A stretch of 64,000 bases of DNA from positions 32,776 to 96,775 of the forward strand of contig PLXS01000038.1 of the NCBI GenBank assembly GCA_003151515.1, in the 5' to 3' direction. Source of the stretch: Opitutaceae bacterium. Lineage in GTDB: Bacteria; Verrucomicrobiota; Verrucomicrobiia; Opitutales; Opitutaceae. The translations under genes and the position numbers were made by a program. The notes under the pieces are model-generated. The model was not told the DNA's origin. It did no database searches and saw only the letters and a list, made by a program, of their open reading frames with translations. Below, piece after piece: positions 34,774 through 43,496 of the stretch. How positions within the stretch are numbered: position 1 is the stretch's first letter; the number at the start of each line of letters is the position of its first letter.

Positions 34774-35946
34774 ATGAAAACGAACGTCGTCGAAATCTCC
34801 GGCGCATGCCGGCTCGGGATCCATGCGTCGGAGCGGCGCTCGTTCACCGAATACCACCTGACCGCCACCGTGGCGGACGGCCTCGGGGCCGGCGCGGCCG
34901 CCGTCGAGCTGTTCGAGCAGGTCGCCTCCGCCGTCGCGAGGCTGGGAATCCAGCCGGTCTCGGAGAAGCTCTACGGGCTCACGAGCGTCCGCGGGCAGGT
35001 CCTCAAGCAGCGCGACATCGTCTACCGGCTCCGGGGGCTCGACCGCACGATGCCCGTGAGCTGGATCCAGGGCAGCCCCGTGGGCGACTGCGCCTTCGCG
35101 GGCCTTCAGCTCTGGGGCGTCGCCCCCATGGACGGCGAGAAGTGCGTGGCGACGGTCGAGGACCCGGCGACGGGCCGCGGCCGATCCTGGAGCGGCCGCG
35201 GCTTCCGCATGCTCCACCTGCCGTGCATCCGCGGCACGTCGGCCGACGGATCGCTCGCCGCGGGGGCCACGGGGCAGGCGGCGCGGATGTTCGCGAACGC
35301 GGGCAGCGGCCTCGCCGCGCACGGCATGCGCTACACGGACGTCGTGCGCACGTGGATCTACTCGGCGCGCCTGCTCGACTGGTACGACGACCTCAACCGC
35401 GTCCGCACGCCCCTCTACCGCCGCGAGGGGCTGGGCGTCCCCGGCGGGCCCGCCTTCCCGGCAAGCACGGGGATCATGGGCCGCTACGACGACGAGGAAT
35501 GCGTCATGGACGTCCTTGCGCTCGAGAGCTCGGGGCCGGCGGCCGCCGCCGCCATCCCGATCCTGCACAGCCCGCGCCAGAGCTCCTCCTTCGACTACGG
35601 CTCCGCCTTCTCCCGCGGCATGGCCCTTGAGATCGAGGGCCGCCGGACGGTGCACATCTCCGGGACCGCAAGCATCAACGCCGCGGGCAAGAGCACCCAC
35701 GTCGGCGACGCCGAGCACCAGAGCCTCGACACGCTGATGAGCATCGGCGCGATCCTCGAGGAACAGGGCGGCGGCCTGCAAAGCATCACGTCGGCCACCC
35801 TCTTCTGCAGGAACCGCGAGGCGTGGGAGGCCTGGGAGACCGCCACCCGGCGCCTGACGATTCCCGCCATCCCCAAGGTGTGCGTCCTTGCGGACGTATG
35901 CAGGCATGACCTCCTCGTGGAGATGGAGGCCGTCGCCGTAATCTGA
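34774..35946 (+). CDS. FkbO/Hyg5-like chorismatase family protein (RidA-like fold)
   Basis: A 390-residue protein with two tandem RidA/YjgF-like halves, the layout of FkbO, Hyg5 and XanB2. In these, chorismate is hydrolysed to dihydroxycyclohexadiene carboxylate or hydroxybenzoate with loss of pyruvate. Landmarks shared with FkbO as I recall it are DVVRTWIYSARLLDWYDDLN, PAFPASTGI, VHISGTASI with STHVGD a little later, and the closing HDLLVEMEAV. The chorismate-binding residues cannot be verified by eye, so a non-chorismate RidA-family role remains possible. The start (MKTNVVEISG) follows AAAAGG. The gene is 13 nt before a DAHP synthase gene, the first step towards chorismate, which supports the assignment. 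Confidence 0.62.
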   Translation: MKTNVVEISGACRLGIHASERRSFTEYHLTATVADGLGAGAAAVELFEQVASAVARLGIQPVSEKLYGLTSVRGQVLKQRDIVYRLRGLDRTMPVSWIQGSPVGDCAFAGLQLWGVAPMDGEKCVATVEDPATGRGRSWSGRGFRMLHLPCIRGTSADGSLAAGATGQAARMFANAGSGLAAHGMRYTDVVRTWIYSARLLDWYDDLNRVRTPLYRREGLGVPGGPAFPASTGIMGRYDDEECVMDVLALESSGPAAAAAIPILHSPRQSSSFDYGSAFSRGMALEIEGRRTVHISGTASINAAGKSTHVGDAEHQSLDTLMSIGAILEEQGGGLQSITSATLFCRNREAWEAWETATRRLTIPAIPKVCVLADVCRHDLLVEMEAVAVI

Positions 35947-35959
35947 ACCCAGTTGGCCG

Positions 35960-37477
35960 ATGCCAGCGGAAGCTGCAACAAGGACGGCCGAGGGCAAGCC
36001 CCTGCCCGCCCCGTGCGACCTGGAGGGGAGCCTCCCGCTCGACGCGGCGGGTGCGGCGCTGGTCTCGAGGGCGCGCCGCGACGTGGCCTCCATCCTCTCG
36101 GGCCACGACGACCGCCTGCTGGTGGTCGTCGGTCCGTGCTCGGTCCACGACCCCGCCGCGGCCCTCGAATTCGCCCAGCGCCTCGCGGAGGCCGCCCGGG
36201 CGCACGCGGACGACCTCGTTCTCGTCATGAGAGTCTATTTCGAGAAGCCGAGGACGGTCTCTGGCTGGAAGGGCTTCGCAAACGACCCCGGCCTTGACGG
36301 CTCGTTCGACGTCTGCCGGGGGCTCCGCCAGGCCCGCGAGCTGCTCCTGGAGATCACGCGCCTCGGCGTGGCGGCCGCCACGGAGTTCCTGGATCCCATC
36401 ATCGCCCCGTTCTACGCGGACATGGTGTCCCTGGGCGTGATCGGGGCGAGGACCGTGGAGAGCCAGGTCCACAGGGGCCTGGCCTCGGGGCTTCAGATGC
36501 CGGTCGGCTTCAAGAACCGCACCGACGGCGACATCATGGTCGCCGTCGACGCGATGCGCGCGGCCCGCTTCCCCCACTGGCTGCCCTCTCTGACCCAGGC
36601 CGGCGCGCACTCGGTGCGCGTGACGGATGGCAACAAGCGCACCCTCCTGATCCTGCGCGGCGGCACGAGCGGGCCCAACTACGCCTCGGCCGACGTGAGG
36701 GCCGCGGCGCGCACTCTCCGCAGGTTCGGCCTGCCGCCCCACCTCGTCGTCGACTGCAGCCATGCGAACAGCGGGAAGGACCCCGGGCGCCAGCCCGCCG
36801 TCGCGGCGGCGGTCGCGGCCCAGGTGCGATCCGGCGAGCGCGCCATCGCGGGAGTCATGATCGAGAGCAACCTGGTGGGCGGGATGCAGGACCCCGAGAG
36901 GAGGCCGCTCGTCTACGGGCAGAGCATCACCGACGGCTGCCTAGCCTGGGAATCGACGCTTCCCGTCCTGGGCAACCTCGCCGCGGCGGCCAGGGCTCGC
37001 CGCACGGCAGTCGAATCCGGGCGCGCGGCGCCAGAGGAGGCGCCGCCGGCCGCGCCGGAACCCGAGCCGATGCCCGAGGCGCTGACGCTCCTGATAGCCG
37101 ACGACGAGCAGGCCGCGAGGGACCGCCTGCTTGCTCTCCTGCCGAAGGGCCCTAGTCTCCAGGTGGTCGCGCAGTGCGAGACGGGAACGGAGGCTCTCGA
37201 GGCGATTCGACGCCTCAAGCCCGACATCGCCCTTCTCGACATGCAGATGCCCGGCCTGGACGGCCTCGGGGTCGTCACGGCGCTTGAAGCCTGGGAGCGC
37301 CCGGCGGTCATCTTCGTGACGGCGCACGAAAGGTTCGCGGTCGAGGCGTTCGGGGTGAGGGCCGCCGACTACGTGCTCAAGCCCTTCGACCGCCAGCGCC
37401 TCGCCGTCGCCATCGGGCGCGCGGCCGAGTTTGCGCAGGCGCGACGCGAGCGGGCCGGCGGCCCCGCCGCCCCGTAG
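35960..37477 (+). CDS. aroG: DAHP synthase (AroG type) fused to a response-regulator receiver domain
   Basis: A 505-residue fusion. Residues ~20-345 are a full class I 3-deoxy-7-phosphoheptulonate synthase, the first enzyme of the shikimate pathway (GPCSVHD at 59-65, VYFEKPRTVSGWKG at 92-105, KNRTDG at 185-190, CSHANSGKD at 266-274). After an Ala/Pro/Glu linker (346-374), residues 375-490 form a receiver domain of the LytR/AlgR kind. Its acidic pair is D381-D382, phosphoacceptor D427 (ALLDMQMPGLDG), T454 and K474 (VLKPF). No LytTR output domain follows. I know no described DAHP synthase of this form. Met371 (ATG at 37070) could in principle start a separate receiver protein, but no ribosome site precedes it. 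Chorismatase is directly upstream. Confidence 0.87.
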   Translation: MPAEAATRTAEGKPLPAPCDLEGSLPLDAAGAALVSRARRDVASILSGHDDRLLVVVGPCSVHDPAAALEFAQRLAEAARAHADDLVLVMRVYFEKPRTVSGWKGFANDPGLDGSFDVCRGLRQARELLLEITRLGVAAATEFLDPIIAPFYADMVSLGVIGARTVESQVHRGLASGLQMPVGFKNRTDGDIMVAVDAMRAARFPHWLPSLTQAGAHSVRVTDGNKRTLLILRGGTSGPNYASADVRAAARTLRRFGLPPHLVVDCSHANSGKDPGRQPAVAAAVAAQVRSGERAIAGVMIESNLVGGMQDPERRPLVYGQSITDGCLAWESTLPVLGNLAAAARARRTAVESGRAAPEEAPPAAPEPEPMPEALTLLIADDEQAARDRLLALLPKGPSLQVVAQCETGTEALEAIRRLKPDIALLDMQMPGLDGLGVVTALEAWERPAVIFVTAHERFAVEAFGVRAADYVLKPFDRQRLAVAIGRAAEFAQARRERAGGPAAP

Positions 37478-37515
37478 CCCGCACCCCCGCTCGCTGCAGG
37501 GGTCCCGCTGCGCGC

Positions 37516-38493
37516 TCAAACGGCGCCGCAGGCCTCGCAGCGCACGCAAGGCGCGTCGCGCTGCGTCAGGTTCACCGCCTCCAGCCTCCCGCGCCGGGCC
37601 GCAAGGCACCGCGGGCAAGCGGAGAACGTCTCCAGGCCCCAGGTGTCCGCGAAGACCCGGCCGCGGCCGAGCGCGAGCGCCGCCCTTTGGGCCTGCTCGA
37701 GCGCGGCGAGCGTCGGGGGCACGTATTCGCCCGACGCGCGCAGCCGTTCCATCGCGCCGTTGCCGGCGCGCGTGGGAATCAGCGTCACGGCGCCGGCGCC
37801 GCAGGCGAACGCGAACTCGGCCGACTTCACCACCCATTCGAGCGCCGCCGGGCCGTCGAGGAACGGCGGGTTCACCAGGAGGAAGGCGCGAAGCGCGATC
37901 CCCTCGGCGGCGAGGAACTCGGCGGCGCGGGAGAACTGCGCCAGGCCGAACCCCTTGTTCAGCTTCGCGAGGACCTGCGGGTGCGCGGTCTCAAGCCCGA
38001 GGGCCACCTCCAGCGAGCCGGAGAGCAGGTCGCGCAGCGCCCTGGCCCGGTCCCCGACGAGCAGCGGGTGGGACTCCACGACGACATGGCGCGCAAAGCC
38101 GATCCGCCGGGCGATCGGCCCGTAGTCGGCGGGCGGGATGGCCGCCGGGTCGAAGAAGCTCCCGCTGTTGTAGAGCTTCACCTGCTCTGGGAGCGCGCCC
38201 GACTCCGACCACCTGCGCACGGCAACCTCGAGCTGCCGCGGGATCGCCCCAGCCGCGACGGAATCCGGCGTCGTGCCCTTCCACAGGTCGCACATCAGGC
38301 AGCGCCACGGGCATTCGCGGTTGGTAAGGAGCACCACGCCGCAGGATGCGATGGCGCCGGACGCCAGGCGCTCCCGCTCGAGGAAGACGCCCTGCGGCGC
38401 GTCCGGGTCCGGCGCCCCGTCCCGCGCCGGTCGCTGGGCCAGTATCCAGGCTGTGCGGCCCCGCGCCGGGTACGCCGAGGCCACGGCACTCAC
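37516..38493 (-). CDS. Radical SAM protein (COG1244-like)
   Basis: A 325-residue radical SAM enzyme. The cluster motif is CPWRCLMC (C61, C65, C68), inside LLTNRECPWRCLMCDLW. EVALGLETAHPQVLAKLNKGF is the beta-4/5 region typical of radical SAM methylthiotransferase-like and COG1244 proteins. Five C-terminal Cys (CPRC, then CVRCEAC) suggest a second cluster or a zinc site. COG1244 relatives include RaSEA of archaeosine formation, but substrate is open here. The GTG start overlaps the stop of the asparagine-synthase-like gene by four bases (GTGA), so the two proteins are coupled and probably act in one pathway. The open frame upstream is a shadow of that gene. Confidence 0.78.
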   Translation of the reverse strand: MSAVASAYPARGRTAWILAQRPARDGAPDPDAPQGVFLERERLASGAIASCGVVLLTNRECPWRCLMCDLWKGTTPDSVAAGAIPRQLEVAVRRWSESGALPEQVKLYNSGSFFDPAAIPPADYGPIARRIGFARHVVVESHPLLVGDRARALRDLLSGSLEVALGLETAHPQVLAKLNKGFGLAQFSRAAEFLAAEGIALRAFLLVNPPFLDGPAALEWVVKSAEFAFACGAGAVTLIPTRAGNGAMERLRASGEYVPPTLAALEQAQRAALALGRGRVFADTWGLETFSACPRCLAARRGRLEAVNLTQRDAPCVRCEACGAV

Positions 38494-39809
38494 CGGTAGG
38501 TCGCGAGGTACTGCCGGCGGTAGTCGGGCTCGGGCGGCGCCAGGCGCCGGCGAAGGTCGCCGATTGGGATCGCTCCGTGCTGGAAGCGGCGCTTCGTGAA
38601 GACGGGCATGTCGACGCCGAAGTGGGCCCTGATCCCGCGCCGGGCGATCTCGCCCTTGAGCGAGTAGAGCCGGTCGACCGACATGGCGCTCAAGGCGGCG
38701 AACGGGATGCCCTCGGCGACGCAGACCACGGCCGGGCGCGTGAACGGGCTGAAGCCCTCGAACCCGAAGTGGCGCGCCGGCGCGTACGTGCGCGCGTAGC
38801 TTCGGCTCAGGCCGCCGCTGTAGGTGAGCGAGTGCTTGATCCGGCCGACCCCCCAGCCCTCCTGGTAGAGCATCAGGTTGTTGACCACGCTGCGGATCGT
38901 CAGCTCGGGGTTCTCCTCGATCGGGTAGTCCTTCAGGTTCTCGTCGCCGCCGTCCCCGTCCGCGAGGTGCCTCCACTCGGGGTAGCGGACCCGGATGCCG
39001 CGGCACAGGGCGAGCCCCATCGACGCACACTCGACGTCGAGCGGCTTGTAGTCCTCGAGGACGCGCAGCGTCTCGCCGAGGTCCAGCGAGGAAGGGTCGG
39101 CCTCGATCGTCTCGAGGAAGAGGCCGAGACCGAGCCTCTCGAGGAACTCGCGCGCCTGGCGCACGTCGGGGCCGTCGCCGAGGTTCAGGGTGAAGGCCTT
39201 CAGCCGCGCCGGGTTCAGGCCGAGCTTGAGCATCACGTGGTAGATGGCGAGGAAGACGCAGCCGCTGTCGACGCCGCCGGAGAAGCACACGCCGATCGGC
39301 CGGCTCTCGGGCAGGTCGCCCAGCCACTTGTTGACCTCGTCGGCAAGGGCGCCGACGTAGGCCCTGCCGATCACGTCGAGGTCGGCCGGGAGGCTGTTGC
39401 GCTCGGGCGTGAAGAAGCGCGTGTACGTGGGATCGGGGTCGGGGCAGCCGATGAGCTGGAGCTCGACCACGTAGTGCGCAGGCACCATCCGCGTGTAGCT
39501 GGGGTGGAACTGGCGCTCCAGCCCCTCTCTCTTCAGCTGCCCGTAGATGGCGTCGATGCGGTCGGCGACGATGAGCGCGGGGCCCTCGCGGCGCTTGGCG
39601 AGGAAGTAGCGCATGGGCCGGTCGAGCGAGCGCGCCATCCTCACGCGCTTCCCCTCCCGCGCCACGATCGCGAACGAGCCGTCGATCTCGCGGACGGATT
39701 CGGTGGAACCGCGAAGGATCCTCTCGCGGGCCTCGTCGAGGGTCAGGTTTCGCAGCCGAAGGGTCGCCGGATCGATCAGGTCGACGAGTCGCTCGATGTA
39801 TTCGTCCAT
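38490..39809 (-). CDS. Asparagine-synthase-like amidotransferase/ligase
   Basis: A 439-residue protein of the asparagine synthase family. The C-terminal synthetase domain has the PPi loop CFSGGVDSGCVFLA and the later DGDGGDENLKDYP. The N-terminal ~170 residues look like the glutaminase domain (DGSFAIVAREGKRVRMARS), but the chosen start MDEYIERLVD has no Cys2 nucleophile, so glutamine cannot be the ammonia source by the usual route. Members without it act as beta-lactam synthetases, lasso-peptide cyclases or free-amine ligases. The start follows from the family pattern and from an upstream sigma70-like promoter that overlaps any longer version. It is paired with a radical SAM gene. Confidence 0.8.
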   Translation of the reverse strand: MDEYIERLVDLIDPATLRLRNLTLDEARERILRGSTESVREIDGSFAIVAREGKRVRMARSLDRPMRYFLAKRREGPALIVADRIDAIYGQLKREGLERQFHPSYTRMVPAHYVVELQLIGCPDPDPTYTRFFTPERNSLPADLDVIGRAYVGALADEVNKWLGDLPESRPIGVCFSGGVDSGCVFLAIYHVMLKLGLNPARLKAFTLNLGDGPDVRQAREFLERLGLGLFLETIEADPSSLDLGETLRVLEDYKPLDVECASMGLALCRGIRVRYPEWRHLADGDGGDENLKDYPIEENPELTIRSVVNNLMLYQEGWGVGRIKHSLTYSGGLSRSYARTYAPARHFGFEGFSPFTRPAVVCVAEGIPFAALSAMSVDRLYSLKGEIARRGIRAHFGVDMPVFTKRRFQHGAIPIGDLRRRLAPPEPDYRRQYLATYR

Positions 39810-39894
39810 GGGAATGGGGGGATGAGTGGTGGCTTGGGATGCCGCCCGGAACCGGGCGATCCGGATGGGATCAGGTCGACGAACGGAACCATGC

Positions 39895-39923
39895 ATCGTA
39901 ACGGCGCGACCCATCGATATCAA
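39895..39923 (-). promoter_or_regulatory. Sigma70-like promoter for Asn-synthase-like/radical SAM pair
   Basis: On the minus strand TTGATA (5 of 6), a 17-nt spacer and TACGAT (4 of 6). Transcription would start near 39888, giving a leader of about 80 nt to the ATG at 39809. Confidence 0.5.
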
Positions 39924-39946
39924 TTCGAAAGGGCCCGCGGTTCCCT

Positions 39947-39963
39947 CGGCGGGCGTCCCGCCG
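39947..39963. promoter_or_regulatory. Short GC hairpin in the divergent region
   Basis: CGGCGGG, CGT, CCCGCCG: seven perfect G/C pairs with a three-base loop. It lies between the minus-strand promoter and the plus-strand operon and may insulate the two transcripts. Confidence 0.35.
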
Positions 39964-40187
39964 GCGGTTGGCCACGGCTTCGGGGCGCTTCACCCCTTTT
40001 CTGTTACATGCGCGCGCGCCGCCTGTATTGTCGGCCTCGCTCCGCCGCCCGGCGCAGTGCACCCGACCCGCAGGCGAACCCCTTTCCAAGCTCCATGCAT
40101 CCCCTCAATCATCATCCCGACCAAGCGCGGCGCCGGACCTCCCGATGCTGATTGTGAAGGCGCCTCCTCCGGAGTAACGAGTCGGCC

Positions 40188-43100
40188 ATGTCCAAGCACC
40201 TGATCTGGGCAAGCGGCGTGCTCGTGGCGGTGGCGATCGCCGCGGGCGCGTTTTGGCTTCAGCGGTCGCGCGCGGCGTCCCCCGGGTTCGCAAGGCTCGT
40301 GAATCGCGGGAACGCGATGCTCGAGAAGGGCGACGCCGACGGCGCGATCGGCGTGTACGCGCAGGCGCTCCAGCTGTCGCCCGAGAGCACCGACGTCCGG
40401 CTCAACCTCGCCAACGCCTACCTGGCGGCGGGCCGGACGCAAGACGCGGTTCGGCTCTGCCAGCAGGCGCTCGAGCTGAACCCCGGCAGCGCGGCCGCGT
40501 ATTACCTGCGGGGCTGCGCGCTGCTGAGGGAAAACGAGCCCGAGCAGGCCTCCGAATCCTTCCAGCAGTCCTGGAAGATCGAGCCGGCCGTGCCGGCCCT
40601 CGACTTCCAGACGGGCATGGCGCAGGAGGCGCTGGGGCAGATCCCCGACGCGATCCGCGACTTCGAGGGCGTCATCCGGGCGGCGCCCGACCACCCGTCG
40701 GCGCATTACCAGCTCAGCCGGCTCTACAGGCAGGTCGGCCGGGACGGCGACGCGGAGCGCGAACTGAAGGAGCACCAGCGAATCCTGGCCCTCAGGAACG
40801 GCTCGCCCGTCACGGAGGCCGAGCTGGAGCGCTGCCAGTACACGCGGCCGCTGGCTCCGTTCGTCCTCGCCCAGCCGGATCCCCGGGGGATCCCCGTGCG
40901 CTTTGTCGAGGACACCGCCGCCGCCTTCGGCGCCCTCGCCTCCGACTGGCGCGGGCCGCTGGCGGTCATCGACTACGAGCATGACGGCCGCCAGAGCCTG
41001 TTCGCGCGGGACGGGAGCGCGGGGTTCCTGCTGCTCGACAACCGGGCCGGCCGGTTCTCGGCGCTCGGGCGCCCGCTGCCTGCGCCCGCCACCGGCGGAT
41101 ACCGCGCCTGCCTGACCGGCGACCTGGACAACGACGGCTTCGACGACGTCGTCGTCCTTGGCGACCAGGACTCGCGCGTGTTCAAGTTCTACGCGCACGG
41201 CCGCATCCGCGACGCGACCCGCGCGGCGGGCCTCGAGGGGCTCAAGGCCACCTGCGGGCTCCTGGCCGACCTCGACTTCACGGGGAACCTGGACCTGGTT
41301 GCGGTGCGCCCGGCAGGGGCCGGCCTCGCCATCTACCGCAACCTCGGAAACCTCTACTTTGACGGCACCTGGAGCGACTCCGGGCTGCCGCGGGCGCTCC
41401 CCGGGGCCGCGCAGGTGACGGCGGAGGACTGGAACAACGAGGGCCTTCCGGGAGTGTTCATCGCGCGCGCGGACGGCCCGCCCGCCTTCTATGCGAAGAG
41501 GCGCGCCGGGGCGTTCGCGCCGAGCACCCTCACCGCGGGATGGCCCGCCGGGGCGGTCATGGCGACGGGCGACCTCGGCAATGACCTCCATGCGCAGGCG
41601 GTGATCGCGACCGAGACGGCGCTCGAGATCGTCGGCGGCAACCACGCCCGGAGCCTGAGCCTGCCCCTGCACGGTTTCCGGGTCGCGGGCCTGCTGCTGG
41701 AGGATTTCGACAACGACGGCTGGCTCGACATCCTCGCCTACGGCAGCGGCGGCGTGCGCGTCTGGCGCAACGCAGGGCACGCGGGGTTCATCGACGTGAC
41801 TGGGGAGCTCGGCCTGGACAAGGTGGGGCCGGTCGAGGGCATGGTCGCAGCCGACTTCGCCGGCCGCGGCTGCCTCGACCTCGTGACCAGCTCGGACGCG
41901 GGGCTGCGCTACTGGCGCAACCAGGGCGGCAACCGCAACCTGCAGCTGAAGCTGCGCCTCGTCGGCAACCGCTCCAACACCAGTTCGCTCGGGGTGCGCG
42001 TCGAGGTCTCGGCGGGCGACTGGCGCACCAGCCGCACGGTGCGCAGGATGCCCCTGGAGATCGGCGTCGGGCAGCACGGGCAGCTCGACGCGCTCAGGGT
42101 GCATTGGTTCGACCTCTCCACCGCGCAGGTGGACGTGCCCGTGGGGCGCGCCATGGTCACGGTCACCGAGCCGAAGCTCCCCAGCGGCTCGTGCCCGTAC
42201 CTGTACGCCTGGGACGGGCGCGGATTCCGGTTCGTCACGGACATCCTCGGCGCCGCCCCCCTTGGGCTGCCGCAGGACGAGAAGCGGTACGTGCCGGCCG
42301 ACCCGGAGGAGCTGCTGGCGCTCGGCGGCGAGGCGCAGTTCCCGCCGCGCAACGGGTCCTACGAGGTCCGCATCACCGACGAGCTGCGCGAGGTGCTCTA
42401 TCTCGACGAGGCCCGGCTCATCGCGGTCGACCATCCCCGCGGCACCATCGTCCTGGCGACGAGCAAGATGCACGCCTGCGGGCCGTTTCCGCCGCACGAG
42501 ATCTGGACCCTGCGGCCGCTCTGCACCCCCCGGCTCGCGGTGACCGGCGACGGCGCCGACGTCACCGAGGAGCTTGCCCGGGTCGACGGCCGGATGGTGT
42601 CGCCGCTGCGCCTGCGCCGGCCGCAGCTGCGCGGGCTTGCCGAGCCGTACTCGGTCACGCTCGATTTCGGCCCGCTGGCGCTGGATCGCCCGCTCGTGCT
42701 GGCCCTGACGGGATGGCTGCATTTCGGGGGCGGCATGGCGAACGTCGCCGGCTCCATCGACCCGACCCTGCCCTTTCCCTTTCCCGTGCTCGAGGCGGGG
42801 CTCGGCGACGGGACCTGGCAAAGGGTCGGCGTCGAGGTGGGGACGCCCGCGGGCAAGACCAAGACGATCCTCGTCGACCTCGGGGGCAAGCTGCCCAGCG
42901 GCACGCAGCGCATCCGCGTCTCGACGGCCTACGAGATCTACTGGGACTGCGCCCTGCTGTGCGAGAGGGCCGGCGAGGCGGGCACGCGCCTGCGCGACCT
43001 GCGCCCCGCGAGCGCCGACCTGCACTGGCGCGGGTACAGCCGCTACGCCGACCTGCCCCCGTCCCTCCCGCTCACGCCGATCTACACCGAGGTGTCGCCG

Positions 43101-43490
43101 GTCCCGCCGTGGGACCGGACGCCGGCCGGCTGGTTCACCCGGTACGGCGCCGTCGGGGACCTCGTCGCGTGGCGCGACGACCGGCTGGTGCTGCTCGCCG
43201 GCGGCGACGAGCTCTCCCTGTCCTTCGACGCGGCGCAGCTGCCGCCGCCCCCTCCCGGCGCGGTGCGGGACCTTTTCCTGCATGTGGTGGGCTGGGACAA
43301 GGACTCGGACTTCCACGTGGGGCAGGGTTGGCGGGTCGATCCGCTGCCGTTCCAGGGCATGGACGACCAGGCCTACGGCCGGGAGCCGAGGCCCGGCCGC
43401 ATCGACGACTCCTGGACAAGGCAGTACAACACCCGCTGGGTCGACCCGATCGTGGTCCTGCCGGGCGGCAGGGGGCAACGGACCCCCTGA
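40188..43490 (+). CDS. Exported TPR + FG-GAP/ASPIC protein with large C-terminal domain
   Basis: A 1100-residue extracytoplasmic protein anchored by one N-terminal hydrophobic helix (LIWASGVLVAVAIAAGAFWL). Residues ~30-200 are about five TPRs (GNAMLEKGDADGAIGVYAQAL and similar). Residues ~245-480 are VCBS/FG-GAP blades with calcium-type loops (GDLDNDGFDDVVVLG, EDFDNDGWLDILAYG). An ASPIC/UnbV-like beta domain follows (GNRNLQLKLRLVGN). The last ~550 residues (from CPYLYAWDGRGFRFVTDILG) form a large beta-rich domain I cannot name. It is the first gene of the plus-strand series and is 6 nt before the next gene, so the two are coupled. A surface or periplasmic recognition role is inferred from the propeller domains. 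Confidence 0.8.
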   Translation: MSKHLIWASGVLVAVAIAAGAFWLQRSRAASPGFARLVNRGNAMLEKGDADGAIGVYAQALQLSPESTDVRLNLANAYLAAGRTQDAVRLCQQALELNPGSAAAYYLRGCALLRENEPEQASESFQQSWKIEPAVPALDFQTGMAQEALGQIPDAIRDFEGVIRAAPDHPSAHYQLSRLYRQVGRDGDAERELKEHQRILALRNGSPVTEAELERCQYTRPLAPFVLAQPDPRGIPVRFVEDTAAAFGALASDWRGPLAVIDYEHDGRQSLFARDGSAGFLLLDNRAGRFSALGRPLPAPATGGYRACLTGDLDNDGFDDVVVLGDQDSRVFKFYAHGRIRDATRAAGLEGLKATCGLLADLDFTGNLDLVAVRPAGAGLAIYRNLGNLYFDGTWSDSGLPRALPGAAQVTAEDWNNEGLPGVFIARADGPPAFYAKRRAGAFAPSTLTAGWPAGAVMATGDLGNDLHAQAVIATETALEIVGGNHARSLSLPLHGFRVAGLLLEDFDNDGWLDILAYGSGGVRVWRNAGHAGFIDVTGELGLDKVGPVEGMVAADFAGRGCLDLVTSSDAGLRYWRNQGGNRNLQLKLRLVGNRSNTSSLGVRVEVSAGDWRTSRTVRRMPLEIGVGQHGQLDALRVHWFDLSTAQVDVPVGRAMVTVTEPKLPSGSCPYLYAWDGRGFRFVTDILGAAPLGLPQDEKRYVPADPEELLALGGEAQFPPRNGSYEVRITDELREVLYLDEARLIAVDHPRGTIVLATSKMHACGPFPPHEIWTLRPLCTPRLAVTGDGADVTEELARVDGRMVSPLRLRRPQLRGLAEPYSVTLDFGPLALDRPLVLALTGWLHFGGGMANVAGSIDPTLPFPFPVLEAGLGDGTWQRVGVEVGTPAGKTKTILVDLGGKLPSGTQRIRVSTAYEIYWDCALLCERAGEAGTRLRDLRPASADLHWRGYSRYADLPPSLPLTPIYTEVSPVPPWDRTPAGWFTRYGAVGDLVAWRDDRLVLLAGGDELSLSFDAAQLPPPPPGAVRDLFLHVVGWDKDSDFHVGQGWRVDPLPFQGMDDQAYGREPRPGRIDDSWTRQYNTRWVDPIVVLPGGRGQRTP

Positions 43491-43496
43491 GGCGCC

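Larger units (their letters stand above)
39810..40187. other. Divergent intergenic region, Asn-synthase-like / FG-GAP operon
   Basis: About 380 nt. It holds a minus-strand promoter and a GC-rich hairpin, listed separately. On the plus strand nothing better than a weak AT-rich patch near 40000-40045 (TTTTCTGTTACAT, later TATTGT) could serve the long operon that follows. Confidence 0.5.
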
